A DNA stretch of 64,000 nt from Protula sp. h YS-2021 (GCA_949752745.1 OX457030.1:72806686-72870685); one strand, 5' to 3'; shown: positions 24,046-36,745, counted from the stretch's first letter. Numbers and translations are program-made. The notes: generated from the letters alone by a model not told the origin.

Positions 24046-26217
24046 TGTGCTTTTTTAATGTAGATCTATGAATTTATAGAAAGAAATAATTTAATAGACG
24101 GACAATGGAACCAATAACAGACGGACCGTATAACTGTACTTGATGCTGTTTTATTTTAGATTTCCTGTGGTTTAGAATAATAAGATATGAGGCAGTTGCT
24201 TCTTTAAGTAATTGGAAGAAGTTCAGTTGCGACCCTAACAATACCTTTTCTATCTGATATAACTAACCATAAGACACTTCACGTGGAAAATGCTTGTATG
24301 GGTGCACTGTATATTGGAGACTGTAATTATGAGTCGACGGACCGACAGAGAGACTCACATTATGGTACCTGTTTACTTATTGTAAAGAGGTAACGAACTG
24401 ATATACCGACGGACTGACAACGGCAAAACAAGACACGCTCTGTACTCGTCCTCTTGTCTTAATAACTAACCTAAGACACTTCACGGCAAGAACAGTACAG
24501 TCTCCACGGACTTTATGATGCTAAGCAACTTCTACATGTATCTTTCCTCCGGACGAGCCCCTAATTGTAGTGAAGTAAATACGAGCCTCCATTTATTTAA
24601 CTAAACAACAGTCTGCTAAAAAGCTGAAAAGGTCCCGGACTAAGTGTTTCTAATGATAATAAATCCTAGCTCCTTAAATATGAAAAGTTTATTCACACTT
24701 TATACACATAAAAAATACAATAAAATACCAATACTCAGATGCCACCACGAAAAAAAAAACCTTATTATTTTTCACACTAATTATTTGTCCCAGCTAAATA
24801 ATCCAACACACAGTGACCTCGGTTAGGTCACAACAGACGAACGATGTTAAACAGGTCCAACACAGGCGAATGACGTCATCACCAAGTCCCAAGCAGATTA
24901 GTGACGTCATCAGAAGAAGTCACACGCAGACGAGTAATGTCACCAAAAAGGTCACACGCAGAAGAGTGACGTCAAGAAGGTCACACGCAGACGGGTGACG
25001 TCATCAAAAAGATCCTGCTAAAATCCCGTACATTTGATTGACGTCAAACGGGACAGGTGACCTGTAACTTTATCAACGATCAGACGGGGAATGGTTTAAA
25101 TGCACGACGTCCATTACATCCCGTAATGTCACACCAGATGGAGATATTCACAAGATCACACAGGCGACGATATCAATCGAATCTTGTTCCCAGTCCCACT
25201 CAAAAGACCGCCAGCATGAGATCACACAGACAAACTCAGATGACCGACCTCACGAAGTCACAGAGATGACCGACACGAGGTCACACAGACGAACTCAGAT
25301 GACTGACATCACCAGATCCCATAGACGACATCGGTCAAATCTTGTCCCCGGCCCCACTCATCAACACGGTGCAAAAAACTGTGGGAAGAAATAATATACA
25401 CCATAAAATTGAATTCTATCAAGCCTTGTTTTACACATGTCCAAAATTCCCCATTTTCTTAGTTTATAAATAACTAGATTCTCCTCCCCTTCCAGCAGAT
25501 ATTTACTTATCACATGCACGAAATAATCTATTACACTCCCTCACAAAAGACTCATATTTATATGAAAAAATAAATAGATTACTAAATGACATACCTAAAT
25601 TAAATTAACTCGATATAAAATTAAGTTAACCCGATATCAAATTAACTTAACCCAATATAAAGTTAACTTACCCAGTGAATCATATACACGTCCGTAAATT
25701 ACCAACCAGCGATCAACACATATTTACACGAGGCTTTTTCCGTAGCCAGTATACCTTTTATTTAATACAACAGGCATTTAGTCCAACACATCACAAAAGG
25801 CTGCTTTGACCAGCACATCACAAAGAGCTGCCTTAGCCCAACAAGCCACACCGGCACGTCTTATGCCTTTGCTATCGCTGCACAGAATGAAATCAAAATG
25901 ACCGCGACCCGCGAAAGAAAAATATTATTTGACCAATGCTCAATAAAATGTTCAACACAGGTCAAACATTGAATCCACGTGTGCTTTTCAAACATTAGTC
26001 ACAATGTTTTTCAAACTTTGGAACAATGGGTACACGTATTGAACGTACACATGAACTATGGGACACAAACAGTATATTGTTGCACATCAAATCAATTTAT
26101 AGAAATTTCAGATAAACGCATTTAAATGCATAGAATTCATAGGCCCGGTCAACAAAGGTGACCTCACGCGTCAACTGGTGACCCACAGCCCATCCCATAC
26201 CTGTACATTAATTGCCA
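24046..26217 (-). repeat. 5' LTR (2172 bp)
   Basis: Partner of 17626-19766. It has about 30 bp more in the tandem CRE-type block (one extra gaagagtgacgtcaagaagg-containing unit at 24960-24985), and several TGACGTCA octamers between 24870 and 25010 that could bind CREB/ATF factors. Confidence 0.93.
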
Positions 26218-26721
26218 AACACAGCCTTTAGTATGAAAAGGAAAATTTTGCATTTCTTTGATTATCAAGCAAGTATAGCAATCTGCTTTTTAAAGAAACA
26301 CTCTTTAAAAAACTTTGAGACTTTGAAAAGAAGTTGAATTCGACAGAAATTGTCATTACTATACACAAAGCTTAAAGTTATTAAAGACATAAATACATAA
26401 CGAAATCCTTACAAGGTGGCTCTCAACGAGTTCATCAGCCCATTTTCATACTCGAATCTAGTAAGGTAATCTTACTATAATAGCGTAGAGTCGCATTATT
26501 CACTAAATATAGTGAAACCATCAGTCCCTGTATACTCCTTAAGCAAAGACGGTGTGTGCCCTTGATGTGTTGATAATGATGGGATAACAGGCATATGTGC
26601 TGGACGTTATCTATCTTACACGCAGCTCATGTACATGTCACATGTTATGCGAACAACTTGAAGGTAGCAGGCTTTTGAAAACATTGACTGTTTTTGTGCA
26701 AAAGTGGCATTTTTAGGATTC

Positions 26722-28502
26722 ATGATGAGCGATATATGCAGATCACTGGCCCTCATATATATGTTTGCTGTCATTGAAGTATCATTGCAGTAAGTTTGAA
26801 GAAGATTGGCGAAGTTTTTTCCAAACGCAGATTTTAAAAATTATATTTTGTGTTTTGTTTTTCGAATGTTTGGTATACATGAAAAACTTATTAGTTGCAT
26901 AATAACTGAAGATTTAGAACTATAAGAAAAAATACATAATTGTTTCTTGGGGTCCTTATACCTCAAAACATCACTTTAAATCCGTTTCAAACTAGAGTGC
27001 CATGTATAAAACTAAAAAATACCAAAAAAAAAAATTAATTAATTGCAATTAAGTAAAAAAATAATTGTATAGTTATTTATTAACTTTGTTTATTGCAGGT
27101 TTGAAACAGGACAAACCATATTGAAGGAGTTAAAAGAAAGGCTTCAAAGACTGGAATCTGCGCAAGCCGAAGAAAATCGATATTTAAGAGAAACCATATC
27201 AAAACAAGGTAAAGAAATAAAGTCCCCTGGACCAGGGGAGGATGAAATGGGAGTATTTGATCTTAAAATTGATTGAAGTATGCGGCCGTAGAATCACGAT
27301 TTCGATAGGAAAGGGCCTTAAAGATCGCTCAGTTGCAAAGGACAGCGCCTAAAATCACATATTTAAAACAAAGATATCTGATTTGTGGTGATAAACGCAA
27401 TTCGATAGATTCGAAAAGACTCTTAGTCGCACAAACCCGTACCATCCACCCTCCCAGACACCAAAAGCCGAAAGATTATCTGTTCATTTAAAATGGTTTT
27501 TTAATGTTGAAATTTTTAGAAACAGATGTTGCACACAAAGCAGCATACTCGACACTCAATGTTTAAAACAATAGCAAGTTGAAACAGAACAGTCTTTATC
27601 AGATCAAACACTCATTATGTATTTTATTAAAAAGAGACATATAATTATAATACAATTAAGAAAAAAGACATAAACTTTATTCATCTTTATCCTAGATGAA
27701 GTCATAGGAAGACTAAGCAGAAAAGTCAATGACCAAGAAGCAGAAAATAAACGAGTAGCTGAAATAATTACTTACCTGAAAGATCAACAAAGTAATCATG
27801 GTAACATTTTGCAGACATTTGCCCATGCATCAATTTTTCTGTTATATATATATATATTTTTTTTTAAAATTCAGGAATCAAATCAGTGAGCCAAATGTTT
27901 CCTTGCAGGACTGGCTTTATTTTTTCAAATTTATTACAAATGTATAAAAGGTGGACACCTTTATAAACGCTTGCGAAAGAATAATAAAAGATTAAGGACA
28001 AGTATTGTGAGATTCTCTTTCAATAAATGTTAAAAACAACAGATTTTTAAAATGGTCCAATTTATAGAAATGTTTATTTATTTGCACAAAAGGTTTATCA
28101 GGAAATCCTGTTGGCTTCAGCGCGTATGCAACTGTAGACCATGACTACAATGCTAACGAGGATGTAAAGTTTGAAGGCATTATTTCGAACTTCAACGGAA
28201 ACTATGACGCAACAACGAGCACCTTCACTGCACCCTACTCCGGGATATATATGTTTGCTTGCAACTTCCACCCTAACGCTAAAGATATGCGCGGTGATAT
28301 AGTGGTAGATGACAACGCAGTGGTTGGTATGTCAGCGCAATACGAGACAGGAATCAATAGTAGTTCTTCTGGCCTCGTATTCTTGAATTTGTCAGCTGAT
28401 GCGAGAGTAAAGGTGGTTGCTCATGAAGATAATAACTCTTTGTATAGCTCTAATGAACGTCGACTATCCACCTTCTCCGGTTATCTTATGAGGCTATTGT
28501 AA
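26722..28502 (+). CDS. C1q domain-containing secreted protein, four coding exons, intact
   Basis: Exons 26722-26789, 27099-27208, 27696-27800 and 28093-28502 join in phases 2, 1, 1 to give 231 codons including the stop. Each intron has GT/AG ends (donors gtaagt, gtaaag, gtaaca; acceptors ttgcag, tcctag, aaaag). Exon 1 encodes a signal-peptide-like start (MMSDICRSLALIYMFAVIEV). Exons 2 and 3 give coiled coil (LKELKERLQRLESAQAEENR). Exon 4 gives a C1q globular domain starting VGFSAYATV, with TFTAPYSGIYMF in the middle and ending TFSGYLMRLL. Bivalve C1q proteins of this plan act as secreted, lectin-like immune recognition molecules that oligomerise through the coiled coil. No collagen repeat is present. 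Ligand unknown. Confidence 0.9.
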
Positions 28503-28531
28503 ACCTTAAGCTTTTACGTCTAAGATGATGC

Positions 28532-28537
28532 AATAAA
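28532..28537 (+). terminator. Polyadenylation signal AATAAA of the C1q gene
   Basis: AATAAA lies 30 nt after the stop codon; a second aataaa follows at about 28542. Confidence 0.65.
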
Positions 28538-28539
28538 AA

Positions 28540-30830
28540 AAAATAAACTGCAGTTACTTTCAGAGTTTTATTCTTTGTGATCCAATGTTTAGAAAAATTA
28601 ACACACCTGAGAGCAACATTTGGAACACAAAATAACCTAATGCAGGGAGCTGAAAGAACAGAGTCGACCTTTTCCATGTATTGACTTTAATGATTAGCAA
28701 GGCATTATAAAAGTAGTATTAACTTTCTTCTTGTAAATATAAGCAAATATACAAAATAAATTATTGGCGAAGACATTAATGCTGTGTCATACACCGTGTC
28801 ACAGTAAATTTTTATTTCAACGTGCCAAACTACTCCTAAATGAAAATAAGCTGAAAAATATTAACAACATTCAAACAACAACAAACAAGTTTGCAAAGGA
28901 ACTGGAAAGGAAACATTTATAAATGAGATGAAATGCCTATTTCAAATGGTTTTGATTTTAAAGGTTGAAAGCAAATTTAAAATGACAAAGTAAATTTTAA
29001 ACTTTGTCGATTGCCTGGTCAACAGATGCTCGAAAAGATCTATATTATATGCAAGAGTAAAGAAAATTATCAGTAATTTTAAAATTCTCTTTGTGGGATA
29101 AATTCTACTTTTAAGGCATTTAGTAGGTACATATGTGTGTATATGTACGTATTATCTTTAGTTCAAAGTCATAAGGTTTTTTAAATCCTGTTCAAATCCT
29201 TTTTGGTTTGTGCAAGGCTATAACAGTGAAGGTCATCTATAAGGCTATTACATTTTGGTTGTCGGCACAAAATTGGCTAAATGCTAACACCATGAAGTTT
29301 TCCAAAAAGTAACTGCCACTCAAAAATACCACACGAAATTCTAGGATAATGGATAAATCATTTCGATATCTTATCAGTCTGGGGTAACATGTAAAACGGT
29401 TGATGCGTATAAGGAGTAAGGAAGTGACGGCGTCGAGGAATACTGGACAATGTACTCTGTACAGTTGATGTAGTTATAAGTTGGTGATGGTGGAAGCATG
29501 TTAACCTACATGAAGATCTGCATGTGGTGGAGGACATTTAGAAGTTGTGCATGCCTTCTGATGTGGCTTGCTGATGTTTGGTGTAATTCTTCACGGTGAA
29601 AGCGAGCCCTTGTTCGCGCCATGTTGGCATAGGCCTGCACTCGCTAATTATTAAAAATCGACTGCGCAGTCACATAGGCAATTAGCAGTACCTTGCGGAT
29701 CGAGCAAGTAAAAATTTGAATAAAGTAACTGAACATGATAGCCGGGATACCCAGTCAGTTTCACGTATGTGATGACAGTTTTGTATGGCCGTTCTATCAC
29801 GATTAGAGTCAGCCTCGCGTCGCATAGGGCCAACCGTCTCTCTTTTCCTTGAGCGTAGTGGTTTCCTGACCTATGCATGAAGGAGTGGAGAGTTATCCAA
29901 CGAAAACTGCAGGGCTGACGAATCAGCCAACCTTACAGCAGCCCGATTGGGGGGGGGGGCGTGTGACTACCATCAACAAGCTGTATGTATATATATATAT
30001 GTTATGGAATTGGTATAGTAGACAATAAGATAACAAGAGGATTGAGATGAAACCATACTGCAAGAGTGGACTGAGCAGAGCAATATAGTGGGGTAAAATT
30101 TAGCGACAGAAGGAGTAACCGAGTACCGATGGGACGAGACCGGAACAGGAGCACGGATGAGGTGGGTTGAAGCGGAGGAAGGTCAAGGACGAAGAGAATG
30201 CCGCCCTGTCAACATAAGCATTTGTACGTCCATAGAGGAAGCATCACTAACAAGGGAGGAGATGGAGGACGTAGTCAGATGCGGAGTGCGATGATGCTGG
30301 GGAATGGAACGCCGTATTGTAGTTGTCCGGGGCGGATCTACTGAGTTGTGCTGTGATGAGGCGCGCACCGCTTATTCAGTACATCGGGTCGTCGACAAGA
30401 AATGGGGGAGGAACTTACACAGTCTACGGAATAGTATGGGTGAAGGGGATATGATAGTTAATAATAACGATCCCGCAAACAATACTAACAAAGTAACCTT
30501 CTTTTGCATGCAGCCTAGATAACATATAACAGTATGGCGACCTTACCACCGCTGGAGACGCAACACCTCCGAAATGTGAACTGCAATGCTTTCGACGACA
30601 GAGCAGTAGTATATATATTCTTGTTGATTCCAGTGCGTAGTGGAAGTGTTGAGCGGCGTGTGGAGAGGATTTCCATAGATTGGGATTCGGGACTTTCGTG
30701 ATAAACCGGTCCAAAATTAGTTTAAATGACATTGTGAAAGAACTGAAAAATGTGAACAATTGTCAAACAAGTGCGGACGGTGAATATAGAGCTAGAACTG
30801 CAGTGATTAATTAGAGAAGTATCTAACGGG
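28540..30830. other. No recognisable gene
   Basis: AT-rich to about 29.3 kb, then more balanced and G-rich on the plus strand. A G run at about 29950-29958 and a short TA run near 29990 are the only obvious features. The 29.9-34 kb interval as a whole carries more G than C on the plus strand. Confidence 0.3.
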
Positions 30831-32128
30831 ATGGCGAAACGGCTGGGAAAGTTTGTTGTCGGGAAGGATCGGATTGAGCCGTTCCCCGAGTGTGGAGCAG
30901 CCACCTACGGGAGAACGCAGGAGCATCTGGAGGAGTTCCATCAGGTGAAGTCCAAGGTGTCCAATGTAGTTTGTGTGGACAGCTGGAGACAGTCCCACGT
31001 AAGCTTGAGATGCACTATCAGAACTGGCACAATGCGACTGTTGACGTGAGGACTGCATGTCGTGAGGCCAAGAAGTATCTGCGGCTGGCCTATTGTAGGA
31101 TCTGTCAAAAGACGTTCGAGTGGAATGATGACGCGTGTGCGCAGTATCACGGCAAATCCATTGGCACGTTTCCGGTGGATGCATTATTCAGTCATACCGT
31201 GCTGTTCGAACTAACGGAGGTCGGGAAGAGAGTGGCACCAGTGCTACAGCATGAACCTTTGGTTTTCGTGGCAGATCCAACAAAAGCGGAGCAGGAGCGG
31301 ATCGCCAAAACCGGAATACTGACAACTCAGCCCGAGAACCCAACCAGTGCCGATGCAGCTGTAGAAACGGGAGCCCGTTCATAAGACCCAGCGCTCCCGG
31401 TCAATAGTGAAGACCGTGCAGTTGCAGGAGGGGAGACCAGAGAAGCGCCAGAGCAACGTAAGAAAGCCCAACCGTCCTTTGAAAAAGGTGAAAAGCGCGC
31501 CGTCCGAGGAAGCTAGGGAACTCGAGCCGAGAGTACCTGAAGCGATGCCTGTGAAAGTGATTCCTGTCACGCCAGCTGAGTCGGGAGCTGAGCTAATACC
31601 GGTGGTTGAGGAACCCGTGACCGTCCAATTTGTTGAGCGTGCGTCGGAGATAGCCAGCATGGAGGCGAGGCTGTGGGAATTAACCTTAGCTATGGAGGGA
31701 GATGCTGGTGTTCTATCGGCAACCGCAGCCTTTGAGGCCTGTATCTTCCAGGTTGTCACCGCGCTAATGTACACCGGAATAATGACATTACGAACCCGAC
31801 CAAAGTCTGAGGTTTTAGTGGTAGAAAGGATAAACAGCAAGAAGGCTTGCATAATGTGGATCGCGAAGAACGCGGAAGCCATGACAGAAGGGCAGCAAGA
31901 CGACTTACACCGAGGATAAGTGCAAGTCACGGGTCGCATCTTGTCGAAAGGAAGTGGCCAGAAGGAGGTGGTAGATGTGTTCTTAAACAGGTGCCTGAGT
32001 CCTGGAGTGTATATAATAGCCAGAAGGGGGAAGAGAACACAACAGACATAAGAGTGCGGCCGCGGGTTGTGGTGTCAAGAGATACGCCGTTCTCATGGTT
32101 GTTGCCCAAAATTCCGAAGCCTCAGTAG
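30831..32128 (+). pseudogene. Zinc-finger-bearing ORF chain of unknown family (copy B)
   Basis: The first frame (ATG 30831) contains a finger-like PECGAATYGRTQEHLEEFH. A one-base shift near 30955 leads into the frame to 31384 with CSLCGQLETVPRKLEMHYQN, WH (C-x2-C-x12-H-x4-H) and then CRICQKTFEWNDDACAQYH. A further frame (31407-31919) is Lys/Arg- and Glu-rich and ends RTRPKSEVLVVERI, then SKKACIMWIAKNAEAM. A last frame (31847-32128) follows. The base composition looks coding, but I recognise no family beyond the fingers. The finger spacing equals that at 1.34-1.52 kb. It may be the ORF1 or gag-like part of an uncharacterised mobile element, or a decayed host gene. Confidence 0.45.
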
Positions 32129-35100
32129 TGTCATGCGTGGAGCCGATACAAGCAGAGTGAAGTTTCAAAATTAGTAAACCCTTTGGAAGTAAACAGGTAA
32201 TATTGTAACTTGCAAGTAATGGGAAGCATGTTTAAAGCAATCGACGTAAATGGGAGTCCTGGAGAAGCTGGTGTAATATTATTATTAATAGCTTGCAGTA
32301 TTAGGGAATTTGGTTGAACTCAGTTCGGTTATGTAATGTAGTTAAAGAAACGGCGTTAAGAAGTACTTGTTGGTTTATTTCTGTTATTGTTGAAACGGCG
32401 TTACGTTAGAGTGTTTGTAAATTGTGCTGGATGCTGTTGTGGGGAAAAATGAAGTAAACTGGGTATTAATGTTGTCGGGGACGGGATCACATTCGGGCAT
32501 TATATAATCGAGAATTTGTTAACGACGTTTAGGAGTTAACGGGGTTTTGCTATATATTCGAGAACGTGGTTGAACATGAATAAGTAGTATTTGTAATAAA
32601 CTAGTGAATTATGTGTATGAAACATGAGTCCGGAGTACCTTGAATAGTAACGGTGCGGGATGGCGTTTTGCATACATGGTTGAACAGAGCCGGAACGTGA
32701 AGGCGTTTAGTGTAGGCAGTACTGTCGAAACTTAGGGCTAGAGGGTGAGCCGATTCTTGGCGGGCATCAGACACGTTCGCATTACAAGAGGACGCGCAGT
32801 TATACTTTCAATCGTGTGAAAGGACGCTACTGGTTGTGCTGGTTTATTGTTGGTCTTTTACTCATTTTCGGTACGCTAGGTGTTAAGTTTGGTAGTTATT
32901 TCCTAGTCTTTTGAGGAAGGGATTACTACTGTATCAGTAGACCGTGAGAGCATTGCCGGCGTTCCGTTTGCGTGACACTGTTATGGTAGTCCGCGCATGT
33001 GACTTTGTGCCAGTGGGCCAAGTGTATTTCCGGTACTCTGTAGTTGGGACGTCGTATGGTTTGACTACACGGGACTTCGTAGAGAGTAGCGGAGCGCCCG
33101 AAAACACGGGACGGGAGTCAGACGGAAGCATGTTCAGAGATTCCCTGAGTGCTGTACGACCTTGCCTCGAAGAAATCAGGTTAAGACGGGAGGTTGTTGA
33201 TGAGGTTGTGTAAATATGCTCTGTAGGTGGAGTTATGGTATCAGTTAGGGTGTGGTTATTTATTATCAGGATGCAATGTTAGGGGTTAAATAGAGTTGCG
33301 GAAGTAGGTGGTTACTTAGCGGGGGTATTGACAATGCTTACAATGGAAACGTATTGGTTTAGTAATTTGTAGGTAATTAATAGGGAATGTTGAGTGTGGG
33401 AGGAGTTGGTGGTGTGCAGTGGTTGATACTGAGTTGTTGAGCAATACAGAACTGGAACAGGAAGGATGGGCAGGATAATGATGAGAAGGGTAAATGATGC
33501 TGTGGTACCGATATTCGTTGGTTGCTCAGGGGAAGCCACTGCGAGGGTATGACCATGCGTCGGTCCGTACAACCCTATTACCTGGACTATTTTGTCGTGT
33601 TTACTAGTGGTGGCGGAACTCAGTATTCTTGTGGCCAGTTAGCATTATTATTGATATTTAAAAATATGTAATATTTATTCCTACATCCGGTGAGTAATTA
33701 GAGATGGATTTACTCCCCAGACTACTGCATCAGTTTTGTCACTCGTCTGTCTGTCTTATGTGTGTAGCCTTTCCTGTGTTATTGATTCAGGTTTTGTGTG
33801 GTTCCGGTGCCTGGTAGTATAACAGGAGATGCATTCTCTCCGTTCTTACTCATACCAGTTTGTTTGTCCTGTTGGGTGAGTCGTGAGGTTGGTGCAGCCG
33901 TCGCTCTGGCCAATTGGTGGTCCGAGTCCATCCAATAGCGTCCACTTGATGGGTTTTGTTATCCTTTCTCTTTCTGGGTCATAGTAGCAGTAGTGGGGAA
34001 GGGCAGTTAAGTAGTGAGGGGTTATGTATGGGGTCGAATGGTGATGGAGTATGGTGGTGGGGCTTCAAAGCATACCAAAAGTGTTCATTAAATTTGCATT
34101 TAACGAAACTCGGAGGATTTTAAGTGAAAATATGTTGCATTTAGTAACATTGTGAAAAAAGGGAGCGTGAGATTTTACTGCGCACGGGATATCGCTTTAT
34201 AATTGCATGTAGTGGTTCAGGTAGTGTTAAGTGTACATAACGTTTGATAAATTTGGGTCTTTTGCCCATCGTTGCGATTCTGATGTGTTCTTTTTTAAGC
34301 CTGTTGCTGGGGGTTGGTTATTTACATTTCGATGATAATGTCATAATTATCAAGGTACATGTAACACGTATGGATAGTATGTGTTGTGATAAAAATAGCC
34401 TTTGTCAATTTTTGGCGATATGAAAACCGGTTATTCGGAAAGCTATTAGGCATTTTGTGATTGTTCCATTCTGAAAATGTTATGGCTTATGATTCAAATA
34501 CGGGTGACTGATTACCGGTTTAATGGTATTATTTTTGTGTCAGTATTTTTGGTTGACTATTATTAACGGGTATTTCTATATAATTATGTACTAACAAGGT
34601 GCAAAAACGTGTTTGAGCTTCTTACGGGCTTCTGGGTAGTTAGCGTCAGTTAGTCAAAATCCAGGTTCAGCTTTTTTGTTGATTTTTTCATACTGTTTCC
34701 AGCCTATTTGGCAGCGCGCTAATGGCATCGGAGTGCCACTGTCCTCTTTCTGATAGGTGTGTGTGTAGGGGGGAGGGGTGCTTGTCACGGTATTGGCTCT
34801 CCTCGTATTTTTCGCACTGTTGCTTAATAAAAATCCATTATGTAGAAACTATTAAATATTCTTAAATATTCATAATTTCAAGTAAAACCTTTAAAACTGT
34901 GTTTGACAATTTTTAGAATATATGTTCTGACAACTTTTGTGAGGCTTAGCCAAATTGTTTTACTTTAATTTGGGAAAATATTAGTTCGGAGAAAATGGGC
35001 TTAAATACTGTATTTTAAAATTTTAAATATTTTCTCATGCTGATCTTGATACGAGTTATTCAAATTTCGGGTTACTTTTCAAGGTTTCAGGACCTTAATT
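32129..35100. other. No recognisable gene
   Basis: G-over-C skewed plus strand to about 34.1 kb, with an 89-codon frame at 32944-33213 that shows no recognisable domain. Possibly the rest of the element carrying the zinc-finger ORFs; no RT, integrase or terminal repeats were found. Confidence 0.3.
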
Positions 35101-35484
35101 TGTTCTTGAGACAAAGACCGGAAGTGGGGGTTCAGAACGTAAACAAGCAAGCTATCGGCCGCATCTTTGGAAAGTCGTTTGGAAAATCTTACAATATCTG
35201 ATGAATCGGGTTGCTAAGAAGGAACTGAACATTGAAAATTGATCAAATAAAACAAAAGAAGCATTTGGCATCGACAAAATCTACCGACTTCTCAATGTAT
35301 AATAAAGATGCCACGGTACAGTTTTTTCAAATAAGACTCACATTTTATTGAAATCTACAGCAAGTTTATTAAAATTTCGTTGGGTTGCGGCCTGTCTGGG
35401 CTATTATTGATACTATGCGCAGAGATAATGGCAATTCTTATAAGAAACAACAACAACATAAAGGGGTTACTTAAAATCAAACAA

Positions 35485-35490
35485 TTCGCA
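35485..35490. repeat. Left target-site duplication of the foldback (TTCGCA)
   Basis: Matches TTCGCC at 40018-40023 in five of six positions. Six bases is the target-duplication length of Polintons. Confidence 0.75.
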
Positions 35491-35626
35491 AGTAGTTGAA
35501 TAATGGGGGTTTTAACAGATATATATAATGGGGGTTTTAACACATATATAATGGGGGTTTTAACACATATATAATGGGGGTTCTAACACATATATAATGG
35601 GGGTTCTAAAACATATATAATGGGGT

Positions 35627-35656
35627 TTCTAAAACAGTGACGTCATTGTTTTAGAA
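35627..35656. repeat. 30-bp palindrome centred on TGACGTCA (foldback left arm)
   Basis: Arms TTCTAAAACA and TGTTTTAGAA surround a CRE octamer. The same near-perfect palindrome recurs at 39898-39927, 43624-43653 and 60109-60138. Confidence 0.85.
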
Positions 35657-36103
35657 CCCCGATGGGGATAGTAAAACAGTGTCGTCATATAAACGTCACA
35701 TGAAAGTCATAATGAAGTTATAGAGTATTTGGAAAAGGACAGTTCTGGCTCAGGAAGTTACGTCATAATGACGTCATAGGGTGTTCCAGAACTGTCATGA
35801 CAGTTTTGGACCAGATGGTGATTGATAGAGCGCGCTCCCGTGTCAATGATGTCATCATAGCGTTATAATGACGTCATCATGACATCATCATCATGACGTT
35901 ATAATGACGTCATCATGACGTTATGACGTCATGACATCATACTAAGACAGCCCTAAGCAGCATAATCCTAAGTCACCTGCCAATCATCATGACGTCATTA
36001 GTCACGTGACCTGTCAATCATCATCAGTCACGTGACCTGTCAATCATCAGTCATGTGACCCTAACCTTATATGAGGAATATTTTCCCGATCATTAACCTT
36101 ACG

Positions 36104-36188
36104 GCCTGAATGGCTCACTTGGTAGAGCAGAGGACCCGTAAGCGGTCCCGTGGGCAGAAGGTTGGTGGATCGATCCCGCCCTCGGGCA
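36104..36188 (+). tRNA. tRNA-like gene in left foldback arm (outer)
   Basis: Acceptor GCCTGAA pairs with CTCGGGC apart from one mismatch. The D arm is tggctcacttggtagagca, close to the pol III A box. A T arm GGTGG-ATCGATC-CCGCC holds a B box. The anticodon stem GGACC/GGTCC encloses loop CGTAAGC, giving TAA as anticodon but with G instead of U at position 33. The region between anticodon and T stems is 15 nt, long as in class II tRNAs, or the result of a small insertion. Function is doubtful; it may be a tRNA-derived pol III unit carried as cargo. Confidence 0.55.
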
Positions 36189-36714
36189 TCACTTTCACCT
36201 TCTGTCTATCATATTATTGGGGTTCTCAATGTGAGGACCTCCCCCCGGGGTCCTCACTGGGAGGACTTCAATCATCTGTCAAATATGCCATGGTAGCCCC
36301 CCGGTCCTCCATGTGAGGACCCCCGGGTCCTCCATGTGACGCCCTCCATCATCTGTCAATCATACCATGGGGACCCCACGGGTCCTCCATCTGAGGACCC
36401 CCCGGATGTGATTCAGCAACTCTATAAAACCACATTGTGTGTGCACATGTGTTTCATTCATGCTCTGTCTGCTGTTGGATACACATGGAAAAAAAGTGAA
36501 AACAGTTGCTCTTACCTGCTGTACTGTTGTGCTTTTGAAGAAGAAGTGAAGGGTTGGTTGGAATACACATAGGAAACGAAGTGAAACATTGGTTATTCTT
36601 TGGAAAAAAGGAAGTGAAAGATTGGAGATATGGAGACGAATTGGCAAAAGAGTCGTGGTAAGTGACCTTTTTTTGTAACTATGTAACATCATGTAACATT
36701 ATGTAACATTATGG

Positions 36715-36745
36715 GGGTTGGGGGTTCGATCCCGGCTCGGGACAA
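36715..36745 (+). pseudogene. 3' half of an inner tRNA-like sequence (left arm)
   Basis: Only the B-box half remains (gttcgatcccggctcgggac). The inverted partner in the right arm at 38704-38775 is longer. Confidence 0.45.

Larger units (their letters stand above)
17622..26221 (-). mobile_element. LTR retrotransposon with Ty3-type proteins in integrase-before-RT order (Gmr1-like)
   Basis: Two direct repeats (17626-19766 and 24046-26217) flank a 4.28-kb interior that reads on the minus strand. The LTRs begin and end TG...CA. The element is bracketed by a 4-bp duplication, AACA (17622-17625 and 26218-26221). The interior encodes, in transcription order, gag, a protease remnant, integrase, reverse transcriptase and RNase H. 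Ordinary Ty3/gypsy elements have integrase last; integrase before RT combined with Ty3-type sequences is the hallmark of Gmr1-like elements. The gag knuckle and protease active site are missing and pol is broken by several frameshifts, so the copy cannot be autonomous. By eye the LTRs differ by only a few percent plus one ~30-bp indel, so insertion is fairly recent. Confidence 0.9.
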
